64,000 nt of DNA, taken from the NCBI GenBank assembly GCA_010093485.1, contig MU001498.1, forward strand, positions 115,697 to 179,696. Reading direction: 5' to 3'. Source of the stretch: Karstenula rhodostoma CBS 690.94. Taxonomy: Eukaryota > Ascomycota > Dothideomycetes > Pleosporales > Didymosphaeriaceae. This document shows, piece after piece, positions 1 to 11,010 of this stretch (the stretch's first letter is position 1; the number at the start of each line of letters is the position of its first letter). Both the position numbers and the translations under genes were made by a program. The notes under the pieces were generated by a model that worked only from the letters and a program-made list of their open reading frames with translations, searched no databases and had not been told where the DNA came from.

Positions 1-1979
1 ATTATACTTTAGAATACTTATATATAAAGAATAAAATTTATAGTAGTAATAAATTTTTATTAATTAGATTTTTAAGGAAAATACTACTTTTTAGGGTTTA
101 GTAGATAATATAATACTACCTTAATAGTAGTATAATACTAAATAAAATACCTCTTTAATATAATTAAATAGTTCTAGCCTATTTAGCCCTATTAATTATA
201 CTTTTTTAAAATTTTTTTTTTTATACTATAATTCTTATATAGTTACTATATACTTCCTTTTTTATTTTTATAGGTAATAAGGGTTTATTATAAATATACT
301 AATTTAGTTTATATAGATTAGTAATATATTTTAGTCTAGCTATTTATAAATTAGTTTTAAAGCTATTTTTTTTTTTTTTTATAATTTCTAGTTTTAAAAC
401 TTTAATAGAGGTCTAATTTCTTTTTAATTTTACTAATATTAGTTAAATATTCTTTAGTACCTTTAAATAGCTAGATATCTAATTCTAGAAAGAAAAGTTT
501 AATTTAAAAAAATAGATTTTCTAGTTTATAAAAAGATTATATACTAAAGGTTTTATTTATTAGTATTTATTTTTATATTAGAATATAAAAATAACTTTAA
601 AATAGTATATATACTATTTTACTTATAGTTATACTATAATAGAATTTATTTATTTTTAAAATATTATTAAGATTTTTTTTACTAAACTTAAATACTATTA
701 TTACTTAAATAGTATAGTTTATAAAATAAATTCTAATATAATTTTAAAAAAAAATATTAAGTTTCTTTTAATAGTTTATTTAAATACTAGAGGTTTTATT
801 TTTATATATTTAGTTACTAGTAGTAGTTTAGAAGATATAAAGCTATTTAGAGGTAAAGTAAATAAAAAATTAAAACTATTTAAAATAGAAATATTATATA
901 AATTAATATTTACTAAAAAAATAAAAAATATATTTAGATAAGTAAAATATAAATAATAAGTAAGTAGTTAGTTATATTTTAAATCTATTTACTAAAAGTA
1001 TATATATTATTTTTAATATATCTATAATAAATATATATTTCTATTTAAAAGGGATTTAATTTTTATAGTAATTAATTCTACTAAAAGTGTCTAATATTAA
1101 TAGGTTTTTAAAAAAATTTAAAAAATTTAAAAGAATATTTTAATATTTTAATAACTAGTTTTTAATAAAGACTTTAGAAAATATTCTAGTATTTTAATAA
1201 CTAGTCTTTAATAAGGATTTTAGAGAATATTCTAGTACCTTAATAGCTAGTCTTTAATAAGAACTTTAGAGAATATTCTAATATTTTAATAGCTAATTTA
1301 AAAAGAATTTAGAATTTTTATAAACCTTTCTATATCTAAAGAGCTAAAGGTAGATATTATAGTTACTAATTTCTAATTAAAAAAAAGGGTCTTAAGTTTA
1401 ATATAAGGCTAAAATATAGCTAAATAAAATAAATACTCTTAAAATTAAATAGATAGAAGAAACTATATAAATTAAAACTAAATTTAAAATACTAAAATAG
1501 AGAGAATTCTAAAAAGGAACTTTCTATATAGTAAATATTTAGAATTTACTAACTAATCTATATATAGGCTACTAGATAAGGCCTAAGCTTAAAAATAAAT
1601 AAATATTCTATAAAGGGATTTAATTTTAAATTAAATTAATCCTTATACTAGCTTAGTTCTACTATAATTATAATAGTATTAAATAGATAAATTACTACTA
1701 AATTTCTATATTAATATTTATAACTATATACCCCTTATTTTTATATAACCTCTCTAGCTATATACTAGATACCTCTAGTTATAATAATTAGAGAGTTAGT
1801 AGTTTTTAAGATTAAAAAGTTAATAATTCTTAGAGTTATTTTAATTAGCTAGAATACTAGCCTAAATTTTAAGTTAATTAAATTACTAATCTATATACTC
1901 TTAGTTAAGCCTTTAATTTATTAAAACCTTTTAATTATTATAGCTATATAATAGCTATATTCTATATACCCTATATTAC
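1..1979. repeat. AT-rich block with saturated RIP signature
   Basis: Scanning every line by eye I found no CpG, no CpA and only one TpG (about 1088), although ApC, ApG, CpT, GpG and GpC all occur. RIP converts CpA to TpA on either strand, so this is the expected end product for a repeated element. No open frame of useful length survives and the original element cannot be named. The change to normal composition is abrupt at about 1980-1996, where the first CpA appears. A short tandem repeat lies inside at 1131-1305. Confidence 0.9.
1131..1305. repeat. Degenerate tandem repeat, unit 46-47 bp
   Basis: Three to four diverged copies share the core ctagt-ctttaataag followed by agaatattct. Matching core positions are about 1154, 1201 and 1247. 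Differences between copies are mostly C/T or G/A, as expected after RIP. Confidence 0.75.
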
Positions 1980-3497
1980 TTATAACTTTCTATACCAACC
2001 ACTTCCAGTTGCTTTATACTTTGCGTCTCCGACGTATCTCTTCGACCAAGCATCGTACCGAGTGGCTCCAGTCCCAGACGCATCCGGGAAATTGATGGTG
2101 CACCCTAAAGCTTTGTATCCAGGCGCGAGCAAGCCGCTCAATGAGTTAACGACAGATTGCAGTAGAACGACGGAGTTGAATAGCTCGGACGGGAAGTTGG
2201 CGTAGATAGCGTTGTACAAGAAACAGCTAAGAGCTTGAGGATTGTTCGGGATGTTAAGTGGACCGAGAACCCAAGACTGGTCGGCGCCGGAGCCGCCCAT
2301 CGCAGGCTTTGCGTAAAGGTAAACGTCGAGGATACCACCGACAGCTTCCACAACAGTCATGGGAGTCGCGCGACGATACCAGCCTTGCTCTGGGATGCGC
2401 TCCGGGACATGCGTATAGGTCAGCGCTGGATCATTCCACGCGCCCTTCTTGGTCGGCTTCGCACCATAGAAGCTTGTGATAGAAGCTTCATTCGCGACTC
2501 CGCCAGCGCCGATAGTGCCGTTGGAGAAAAAGCCCGGGATGAAGTAGTATGCGCCCATGACAACAGCAGAGGAAGGCAGGTTGAAGTAGAACTGCTTGTT
2601 AGCAGCCTTGGATGCAGCATAACGGTTCTTGAAGTGTTCCTTAATCGCATCAACACTGTAGGTGCCGTTGCCTTTCGCGATGGCCTGTTGGTGCAGCTGC
2701 TTGAAAAGCTCTGGCTTGAAGGAGATGTTGTCGCCGTTCAGATAGAAGTCCTCACGAGTAGCAGAAGCATCACCCTCGTTGAACTTTCCGTGACCAGAAA
2801 TACCCGATGGCGTACCAAGCAACTTATTCAGTCCACCATTGAGGACACCTACCCGAGAATCTGGTCCTCCGATGCTCATCTTCTGGGATATGATGTCACC
2901 ACCGTCAAGGGCACCGCCGGTAGAGAGTAGGCTGGACAGATCGGCGCCCATGTTGAAGACGGCTGCCGTAGCTGCATTGATCTGACCGATCGTTGCAATA
3001 CCGTTACGTGGGATATCTTGAGGAGTCAGTAAGGATTGCAACTATGCCGGTTGTTGATAGTACTCACAGCCATGGTTGGCCAGTGTATTCAAGCCGGGAC
3101 AAGGGCCACGCTGGTCGGTTGACCCTGGTGCTCGGAAAGGGTACTTTGCTGGTCACTGTTAGTGGTGTCGCTTCGTTGATGATGATGTTGGCATGCCTTC
3201 AGGGAACTTCTTGAGTCCTTTCACCGCATCGTTTGTAGGAATCAAGCCCAAGACATTGTCAAGTACCGCGCTCAGCGTTCCGTCCAGTAAGGTGACCAGT
3301 CCCCCAACCAGTCCGGTATTCAATTTCCGAGGCTCGGGCTGGCTGTTTTGTATCGCTTCGTGTTCGGCCAGCCTCGTTTTGATCTCTGCCTGAGCCTCTG
3401 GGTGACTGAGCAAGGCTTCTATACCCTCGGGCTTCAACCAAGGAAAAGCACATGCAGAAGCCGCCAGGAAGGCAATGTATACCGCAGATAAGTGCAT
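1980..3497 (-). CDS. Secreted heme-thiolate peroxidase, unspecific-peroxygenase type
   Basis: Three exons on the minus strand (3197-3497, 3068-3148, 1980-3016) give 472 residues. Residues 1-17 (MHLSAVYIAFLAASACA) are a signal peptide. Exon 2 carries RGPCPGLNTLANHG, the PCP motif whose Cys is the axial heme ligand, and joins exon 3 to read NHGYIPRNG. Exon 3 has HGKFNEGDASATR, the EGD-S form typical of long unspecific peroxygenases rather than the EHD-S form of chloroperoxidase-like enzymes. The family uses H2O2 to oxygenate or oxidise organic substrates outside the cell. Intron 2 (3017-3067) is GTGAGT...CTGAC...AG. Intron 1 (3149-3196) seems to be GC-AG (GCATGC...CTAAC...CAG), the only join that keeps the family sequence in frame. 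The stop codon sits at the edge of the RIP-mutated block, so the 3' UTR lies in AT-rich DNA. The gene looks intact; whether it is expressed is unknown. Confidence 0.85.
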
Positions 3498-4357
3498 CGC
3501 GGTTGATAGGCAACGAAGTGAAGATGTTCGTGCTGTGACTATGCTCGGGTGGATTTGTCCCTTTAATACCTGTCCCGCCTGGGAACCGAATCCGACTCAG
3601 ACATGGCTAGATGACAGTTGGCCATGCGAATGCTAGAGTACGAGGAACGTCATCGCAATTCTCGATCAAGACCTCGGCAAGTGCCCGTTTCCTGTAACTC
3701 ACCCGTCAGTGGCTGGATGGGTGGACTTGTAGCGATGTTGTGGTACCAATCAAGACTCGGCAATCGCAGCTTGTGGGGAAAGACTAATCGCCGTGCTACC
3801 AAGCATGATCAAATTCGGCATCCAAGATTCGCGGACGCTCTACTTTTGTGAAGGCGATCCTTGATTGCGGGCAAGGGGTCGTACCCAAAACAGGCCTCCG
3901 CGGACGCTAGACAAGGGCAAGCGAGCATAGCTCGAGGGCTCCTGACGATCCCACCCTAATATCCACTCGCACGCGGCCTGTTACCAAGTTTTATCTGGGT
4001 TGTGGATCTACAGTACTAGGATAAAAGTCTGAGAACATTTGGCCTACGTATTGCCTATCCAGACTTTTTTCCAGATACTGTACACCCTTCTGGGAGGTTC
4101 GGGTGCCTAGCGTGGTTAGGGCAATTAGACCGTGTTGTGATCTTTTACAAGGAGAAAATCCGTGCCGCACGACGTACGCCCCCGAACCTCCCAGGAATCT
4201 ACCTCTCGGGAGTGCGTACACCCGCACGCTCGGTTACATGATAGCTCCAATATTAAGTTCCGCATTCTTTCCTAAGAAATAGCGTGTTCGGCAGCCCCAC
4301 TCCCTTCACCACCATGGCTTCAACGATTCATCCCGGTTTTTTCTGTCGCCACCGCAT
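3498..4357. other. Intergenic, no gene seen
   Basis: Only short random frames are present, and none resembles a protein family. The stretch probably holds the promoter of the peroxygenase gene. The one structural feature is the inverted repeat at 4090-4194. Confidence 0.6.
4090..4194. repeat. Inverted repeat, 14-bp arms, 77-bp spacer
   Basis: CTGGGAGGTTCGGG at 4090-4103 is perfectly complementary to CCCGAACCTCCCAG at 4181-4194. It could be the ends of a small MITE-like element or a hairpin. I see no clear target-site duplication and no second copy in the window. Confidence 0.55.
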
Positions 4358-5635
4358 TTGTTGCTCTTCGAACTGCTTTGCGCGTCTGCCGCCGTAGGCT
4401 GTACGCCCGCTGGGTCGTTGTTACGCCCCGCAGTACTCCCAATACTATCAGCGTGCTCATACAACATCATCCGACATGGCGCACTTTATATGCGCCCACA
4501 ATGCGCGTCACTGCTAGGTGGATTCAGCGTCGCGATTATCTATCGGTATCTCGATATCGGCTTGATCTATCGCTGGAATTTCGGGGATAGAGGGCCCGCT
4601 TCGCCATTGTCGACACCGGACACGCCTGCGCGCTCTCGCGCGACCACGCACACTCTTTCGGATGGCACAGTCTTCGAGCAGCTTAAGTACGGATGGTACA
4701 CTCTATGGTCCTTTTGTCACGTCAATACCCCGTACGAAGTCAAGAACGTACCCAGGTTTTCTCGCTATGACCCCACCTACGTACCTTCCGGACACAGGTT
4801 TGTCCTGAAACAGATATCGACTGCGGCAGCTTGCTACGTCTTCCTGGATCTTCTTGGGCAGGAACGGCCACCATAGAACCCAACGGCTCTGTTCGACCCA
4901 GCTCTAGTTCCTATCTTTGGACGCTTACACCGTGTAACCGTATCTGCATTTAAATTTAGGGCCGTTACAATTGCTGGTTTTGGACTTACTTTCTTTCTTA
5001 TAATTCAAGGCTTCCAGTGCCTTGCAGCCGCACTAGCTGTAGGCACACGTCTGTCGCCCGCAGAGAATTGGGGCCCTGCATTTAGCTCCATTGGCGATGC
5101 TTTTACTTTAAAGAACCTTTGGGGGTACGCTTATGTCTTCCAATAACTCGTCCTAATGCTAAGATACTAATACATTTTCAGGAGGTTCTGGCATTACGTG
5201 CTCCGGTGCCCTCTTACCGTGCCGGCGGCCTTCTTTGTAAATGGTGTCCTTCGTTTACCTCGTCGTTCGATGCCAGCTGGCATTCTCACCATTTTCTGAA
5301 CATTTTTGCTTTCTGGTCTTTTGCACACTGCTGCTGGTATTTCAAGTGGCATGCCTCTGGATTAACTCGGCGTATTCCGCTTCTTCTGTACACAATCTGC
5401 GGGTCTTGTTATTGAGCACAACATTATTTCTTTGCTCGACAAAACCAACGATAATAGCAACGAAGGTATTGGCGCGCGGGCCTGGTATTCTAGAATTATA
5501 GGTTATGCTTGGGTAGGAGCTTTCATGGTATGGACTGGTTTTAGCTGGATATATCCGCAGGCAGTAACGGCATCCGGGTATGGTCAGACGGCGTTCCTAC
5601 CATTCTCTTTGGTCGGATGGCTGACGAAACAATAA
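4358..5635 (+). pseudogene. Wax-synthase-like membrane O-acyltransferase, broken
   Basis: The reading frame matches fungal wax-synthase-domain acyltransferases found in terpenoid and meroterpenoid clusters. Recognisable pieces in order are a hydrophobic N-terminus with GCTPAGSLLRPAVLP, then WYTLWSFCHVNTPYEVKNVP, RYDPTYVPSGHRF, RFWHYVLR, and SGLLHTAAG with the presumed catalytic His. One intron, 5125-5181 (GTACGC...TACTAATA...CAG), has a good branch site and restores the frame. Three in-frame stops interrupt it: TAG 4874-4876, TGA 5297-5299 and TAA 5363-5365; otherwise the frame stays open to TAA 5633-5635. Such enzymes acylate hydroxyl groups in membranes. The lesions fit C-to-T changes (CAG or TGG to TAG, CAA to TAA, CGA to TGA), as in mild RIP. 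The true 5' end is uncertain; 4358 is simply the first ATG in frame. Confidence 0.8.
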
Positions 5636-5963
5636 GAATGTGTGATTATGCGGCGCGGAGTGAGATCTATTAATAAATTATAGAATCCTAACCGAATATG
5701 GTAATCCAAAGGCCAGTATGTCAGCTTACAGTCATATACGATCCTAACCGAACATGTGTGATACCCGTTGCAAATGGAGGCACATAAGGATAGAGTGCAG
5801 AAACTCGATAGATTGGCGAGTAGTGTGAAGTATTGGCGCTAGCTCGGCAGTACTCACATTCCAATAAATGTATATAAGTGGCTTCTCTTCTTGTATCTGA
5901 GGACCAGAATACAGTGACTCCTTTCGTGAAGCCACACTATAGACTACTACAACCTCTGTCGCA
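5636..5963 (+). other. Intergenic, likely promoter of the hydrolase-like gene
   Basis: No open frame of note. A near-duplicate phrase, atcctaaccgaa followed by tatg or catg, occurs at about 5686 and 5741, spaced 55 bp apart. Nothing else was recognised. Confidence 0.4.
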
Positions 5964-6599
5964 ATGTCCAAGCCAACAATCGTCTGTGTTCCCGGTGCGT
6001 GGCACACTCCAGAGATATACGCCAAAGTTCTCGAAATATTGAGCAGCTATGGATACCCAACAGTCGGCCTTCCCTTGCCCTCTGCTGGTGCAATGCCCCC
6101 TCATGCGAACTTTGACGAAGACGTTAAAGGCATTCGGGACTGTCTTACCGAACTCGTTGAAAAGGGAAAGGATGTTGTGCTTGTCATGCACTCGTACACT
6201 GGAGCTGAGGCGCCAGCTGGACTGGGCAAAAAAGAGCGTCAAGCGGCGAATCTGAAGGGAGGTGTTATCAGACTTGTCTTCATCATGGCATTCGCAATGT
6301 CTGAAGGCTTCGCGCCCACTGCTGGAGGGGCACAATATCCAATGTGGAGGTATTGTGGTGGAGGTCTGGTGCTCGTAGAAAGACCAGAGATTCCTTCTTC
6401 AGGCTGTGTTTACCATCGAGAACTTCATAGCGCCCTTAACAAGCGGCGAAGCGTTTGCGTGCCAGTTGACTTCATAGTATCTGAGGAAAGCGGAGAATAT
6501 CTTTTCGCGACCAAGATGCCCATTCGAGGTCTGGAACTTTCGTCTGGCTTGTTCTCACATGACTCTAGCAACACCCCTGACAGCGCTGTGGAAGGGTAA
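5964..6599 (+). pseudogene. Alpha/beta hydrolase, C-terminal part lost
   Basis: The first 125 or so residues are a clear fungal alpha/beta hydrolase: MSKPTIVCVPGAWHTPEIY, then GYPTVGLPLPS and FDEDVKGIRDCLTEL, and a nucleophile elbow written VMHSYTG (Ser near residue 76), followed by GLGKKER and EGFAPTAGGAQYP. After about residue 135 the match ends; the remaining 75 residues resemble nothing in the family, and the catalytic acid and His regions are missing in all three frames. The frame closes at 6597-6599 after 211 residues, short of the usual 240-270. I infer a broken gene, with an early frameshift or rearrangement near 6350. A diverged active paralogue is less likely. It sits in the run of decayed oxidative enzymes and is transcribed in the same direction. 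Confidence 0.7.
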
Positions 6600-6997
6600 T
6601 TAATTTGACGGAGGTTGACCTTGGTGAGATGCTAGAGCCGTGCCATATTTGGAATTGTCTGCATGTTGAGCGATGATTCCACCATTGCGTGGGTGCACAC
6701 GCGCAGCTACACGTAGATATATTACTGTACCACTGTCAATCCTTGGCCAGTATGCGGTGGAATGCAGGTGTCGTAGTATGTGTTGCGGCACAGCAATATT
6801 GAAAACACCCCGGGCAGTTGGGTCGAGCTGAAAGTTTGCGCTAGATGCATTTACCCGACGTGGCTCGCATGGATGTAACCCCTCGGATGAGTCGCCAGAC
6901 CGGAGCCCAATGTGGATATGAGAATCCCCCTCTCATTTTCCTCCTTGCACGTGTTCGCAAGAATCAGTCCTGAAAGTACATCGTAACTTCGGCAGCC
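6600..6997 (+). other. Intergenic, upstream region of the P450
   Basis: No coding sequence recognised; probably held the P450 promoter. Confidence 0.4.
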
Positions 6998-8891
6998 ATG
7001 TTCGCTCTTACAACTTTCACCCTGGCGGCCGCATACCTCACATGGAGCCTTATCTGTCTTAATATTAATTATACTCGTGCCAAAACAATTGGCATTCCTC
7101 TGGTTCGCCTGCCTATCGACCCACTCAATGTTTTGTTCCAAGTCTTCGAGTCCCACGTCTGGGCTCTCCTTGATCGCTTACCACTAAAGGCCGTCCTACC
7201 GCGTTGGACGACGTACGCTCGCCGATGTTGGTTTTTGGAGGACAAGGCAGAGACTTCTTTACGCCTGGGGAAGATATGGGGTCTCGTCACACCCGTGGGG
7301 ATCTATGTCCAGCTCAACGATCCCGAAGCTATCAACGACGTGCTGTCCAGGCGATTAGATTTCCAGAGACCAACGGAGCCCTATAGTAAGTGCCATCATA
7401 ACAAGCCATTTTCCTTCGTGTTTCCAGTTCATCTGCGTGAGTGTTTTAAACAAGTCGCGACACCTGTTGGGCCTGCGGTACATCCAATACGCGATTTTAC
7501 AGTATATTCACATCACGCAGAGATTCTTGAAGTTTTTGGTCCATGCATCTCCAGCGCCACTGCGGGAGATTGGGCTCGGCATCGTAAAGTCATCGCTACC
7601 CCATTTAACGAAAGCATCATGAGCTTTGTCTGGTCTAAATCAATACAGCAAGCTCAGGATCTTGTCAGCTGTTGGCTGGAAGACGGATTACGCAGTTGCT
7701 CGAAAGACACCCGAACCCTCTCACTAAATGTACTTGCAGCGACAGGATTCAAGAAATCTTTCAAGTTTCGGCATTGGAAAGGGAACGAGATATACAGCGA
7801 CCTTAACCTTTCGTACCATGATGCACTTCAAATCATCTTAGATAATGCTCTCTTGCTACTGATATTACAACCCAAGTTTTTATCGTCTCGTTACCTTCCT
7901 ACTTCGTGGCAACGCGTTGGCAAGGCAGCTACGGCGTTCAAAGCCTACATGCGGCAAATGCTCGATGAAGAGATGCGCTCATTATAGCAAGGTGCGAAAG
8001 GGTCAGGCGGCTTAATGACATCTTTAGTAAGAGCTGGGGATGATTATTACACTGGTTCTGGAGATATCAACACGCGATCCAAAGGTCTCTCAGTCGACGA
8101 GATGTTCGGCAACATCTTTGTTATCAACTTTGCTGGGCACGACACAACAGCGAACACGCTCGCATTTGGTGTACTCCTCCTCGCTGCTCACCCCAAGATC
8201 CAAACTTGGGTAGCGGAAGAGGTCAGGCGTCTAGGCAAGAGCACGAATCCAGAATCTTGGCAATACAACAATATGTTCCCGAAATTAGTAAGATGCCAGG
8301 CAGTCATGGTGAGTAGATCGCTTCAGTACCCTCGAACACCAGTAAGGCTGATGCAGTTCGCATCTATGGGGTGGTATTTTATGTTGTGATACTAAGTGGC
8401 TGCAGCACGAGATCCTTCGTTTGTATCCTCCAGTCCTCGCATTGCAGAAAGGAACTCGGTCGGCCATCCAGGTCATCCACGCATCCAATTGCACCATTGC
8501 TATTCCTCCGAACGTACAAGTGTTCAGTTGCGTGCCTGCAACGCACTATCATCCTGATCATTACCCAAACCCTCTATGCTTCGAGCCGTCGCGATGGATC
8601 AAAGGAGATGTGGATACAGAAGAGCAAATAGTTCATCCACGAAAAGGCGCATATCTTGCCTGGGCTGACGGACCCCAGGTCTGCCCAGGAATGAAGTTCT
8701 CTCAGGTTGAGTTTGTCGCCGTTCTGGCATGTATATTTCAACGTTGCAGGATAGAAACATTCAGGTTGGGGGCAGAGGACGACGAAGCGATGAAAGTGCG
8801 AGTAATGAGGGTACTGAATGATTGCGACTTTCAGCTTTTGCTGCGGATGAACGACGCGGAAAAAGTACAGTTGAAATGTGTTAGGGTTTAG
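6998..8891 (+). pseudogene. Cytochrome P450 with one in-frame stop
   Basis: Exons 6998-7385, 7521-8308 and 8406-8891 assemble into a 553-codon frame. The N-terminus is a hydrophobic membrane anchor (MFALTTFTLAAAYLTW). Later motifs are the C-helix region WARHRKVIATPFNE, the I-helix INFAGHDTTANTLAFG with its oxygen-activating Thr, the ExxR motif in HEILRLYPP, and a heme loop written WADGPQVCPGMKF (Cys ligand present, Phe replaced by Trp as in some fungal families). Intron 1 (7386-7520) is unusually long at 135 nt and could hide a micro-exon; intron 2 is 8309-8405. One TAG at 7985-7987 (near codon 285) interrupts MRSL-QGAKGSGGLM. No other lesion is visible, so inactivation looks recent, or the base is an error. 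The TAG is a CAG or TGG derivative. P450s of this kind hydroxylate secondary metabolites at the ER. Confidence 0.85.
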
Positions 8892-11010
8892 ACATTACCA
8901 GGTAACTGTAGTACTATATAGACTACGTTGCCAGAGGGAATTTCGCAAAGCTATGATTAGTAGTCGAAGGGAATGCCATGCATGTAGGAAAGAAACAAAC
9001 TTGGTAAATAGCCGGTATAGTGGCCTGGACAGCTACCAGTGGCACGGAGCGATAGTCTAGATCGTTCGATGGGGACTACATTCTGCCTAGGTAACATAGA
9101 GGAGTAGCAGGTGACCTTGCCCAGTCCCTGTTTATGGACACGGTGAGAGATATTGTAGGCCTGTAGTTGGTAGACATTGCAAAAGGAAGGTTCGTATAGA
9201 AGAAAGGAAGCTTGGTAGGAGATCAGAGGAAGTGGAAGGAGGATGTACCATCTGATGTATAACCGAGTGTTGTTCCCTCGATGACCTTTCTTCCTCCACA
9301 AGAAAAGCGTGGGGGTCAGTGCTTTAGTAGTGTCAAGTATCGAACCTGTCGACCTTGAAACCTTTAAGAAACTTGCATCACATGAAATGAAGGATTGGTA
9401 CGCTACGAGTGCAAGCAAATATGTCCGAAAAGTCTGGTGAGGAATGGAACCCACATGACACTGAGCACACTTACCGGCACCTCATCGTTCTAGGTAATAT
9501 CGTTCTTTCAACACGTGGGGCGGGCTTCGCGAAGCTTATCATCCGCCCCTCCACCAAGTCGTTTCCCAAAAGGATCGTGAAAGACTTTAGGCTGTGGCTT
9601 GCAAGTGGATTTCGCTTCATGAAACTTTCCGGAAGAAATGGGCCTGCTAAACCAATATTCAGGCGCGTTTAGGTCGGCGCACGAACATAGTAGCTAAAGT
9701 TTTGGTGATATCAGCTTCTGAGATGCGTGAGTCGTTTCGGTCAGATATAGGTCCGGTATTCAATTTGATGAGTTAAGAGGAGTGCAGCAGCTTCGAGAGC
9801 GCCGTTTCCGCCTCGAACTGCGATAGTATCAATCTAGCGAGACTGCGTTCGGTATCTAGACTATTCCACGCAGTTTTGGGTTTACCTTGTGTCCTAAGTC
9901 ACGAATCGTATTTATGTTTCTAAGGTGCCCCTTCGCTAAAGAATTCTCCTCAAGGATAACAAGTGTCGAAACCAGACAGGAATCGTACAAATCTCCGAAA
10001 ACGACGCTGTTGCCCTTTACGAGGTCTAGTATGCTCTGGGATAACCTCTGTTTCGTTGTCCTTGGTAAATCTTAGAACATGCTTGCCATATTTCGTAGCA
10101 CATATGTTAGCGAGCAAGAACCAGTACCATCAGTGTTCTAGTGCTGGTACGATAAAGTAGCTTATCTCACTTCCAAATACACTGATAAAGTATATTACGG
10201 AGCATTCTCTAGACGAGGACAACGGCAGTCACCTTTGCACTATTCGAGATTTGAAACGCACACATGTATGCAGGCTAGACGAAGAGAGGGATGATGACGT
10301 TCAATGAGAGCCTTCGCGGGCGTCTTCACCTTGGTCAGCTCAACTCTGATTGCTTTGAACACCCGAACGGCACAACAACTGACTAGATAATATGAGGGAA
10401 CACAAATGCAGGTCATTAATGTGATAGAAATGGGACCGAAAATTTCCGTGCAATTGCAGCTTTACAGCACAGCTTGAAGTATCTTGTACTGTTAAACGGT
10501 TGCGCGAATCTTGAGCGAACATCGTAATTGGATTTGCCGAGTTGGACTCCCCACACGGTTGCTGACCCCAATCATATGATGGTTCTGGACTAGACCGCTA
10601 GATCGGGCCGAATCCCGGAAGCCGCTCCAGACACGCACGAAATAGCGGACAACACAACCTCCTACTGTCGCGTTCGTTCAAGATAGTTAAGAAAGATAGT
10701 GCACATCATGGTTTTTAACCATGGAGTGGGAATTTCTATTTTGAGGCGGAACTCGATGCGCGTTTGTGATTTGTGGAAAAGGATTTCTTAGCGAATGACT
10801 ACGATGCAACAGTGACGGACCCTCGAACTAGATGCGGCGTGTGCTGGGGTTATGATTGGCTGTAATTGCATTGACTTTGCAACTCAGTTTAGTGGGTTAT
10901 AGTCAGCCCCACGCTCTTGCCGTCAACAATTAGACATTTAAAAAATATACAAGCAGGGTCTGACTAAATAAGCTGGGGATATTACAACATTCACCCTCTA
11001 CTCTCTAACA
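8892..11010. other. Long intergenic stretch, no gene assigned
   Basis: Over 2 kb without a supportable gene. On the minus strand near 9760-9840 a short frame reads AVRGGNGALEAAALLLTHQIE, which has an ankyrin-repeat flavour, but stops surround it on both sides. No RNA gene or repeat was recognised. Confidence 0.5.

Noticed and set aside
2235..2930. 231-residue plus-strand frame
   Set aside because: Antisense shadow of the peroxygenase exon 3; composition is that of a complementary strand and no family matches.
3991..4227. Minus-strand frame over the inverted repeat
   Set aside because: No protein-like features; spans the hairpin by chance.
9330..9360. tRNA-like T-loop (GGTTCGATAC) on the minus strand
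   Set aside because: The flanking bases do not form a T-stem and there is no A box or acceptor stem.
8957..9454. 165-residue minus-strand frame
   Set aside because: No domain, no intron signals and no conserved-looking motif; likely random in an otherwise empty region.
9760..9840. Ankyrin-like phrase on the minus strand
   Set aside because: About 20 residues only, bounded by stops; too little to call a gene or relic.
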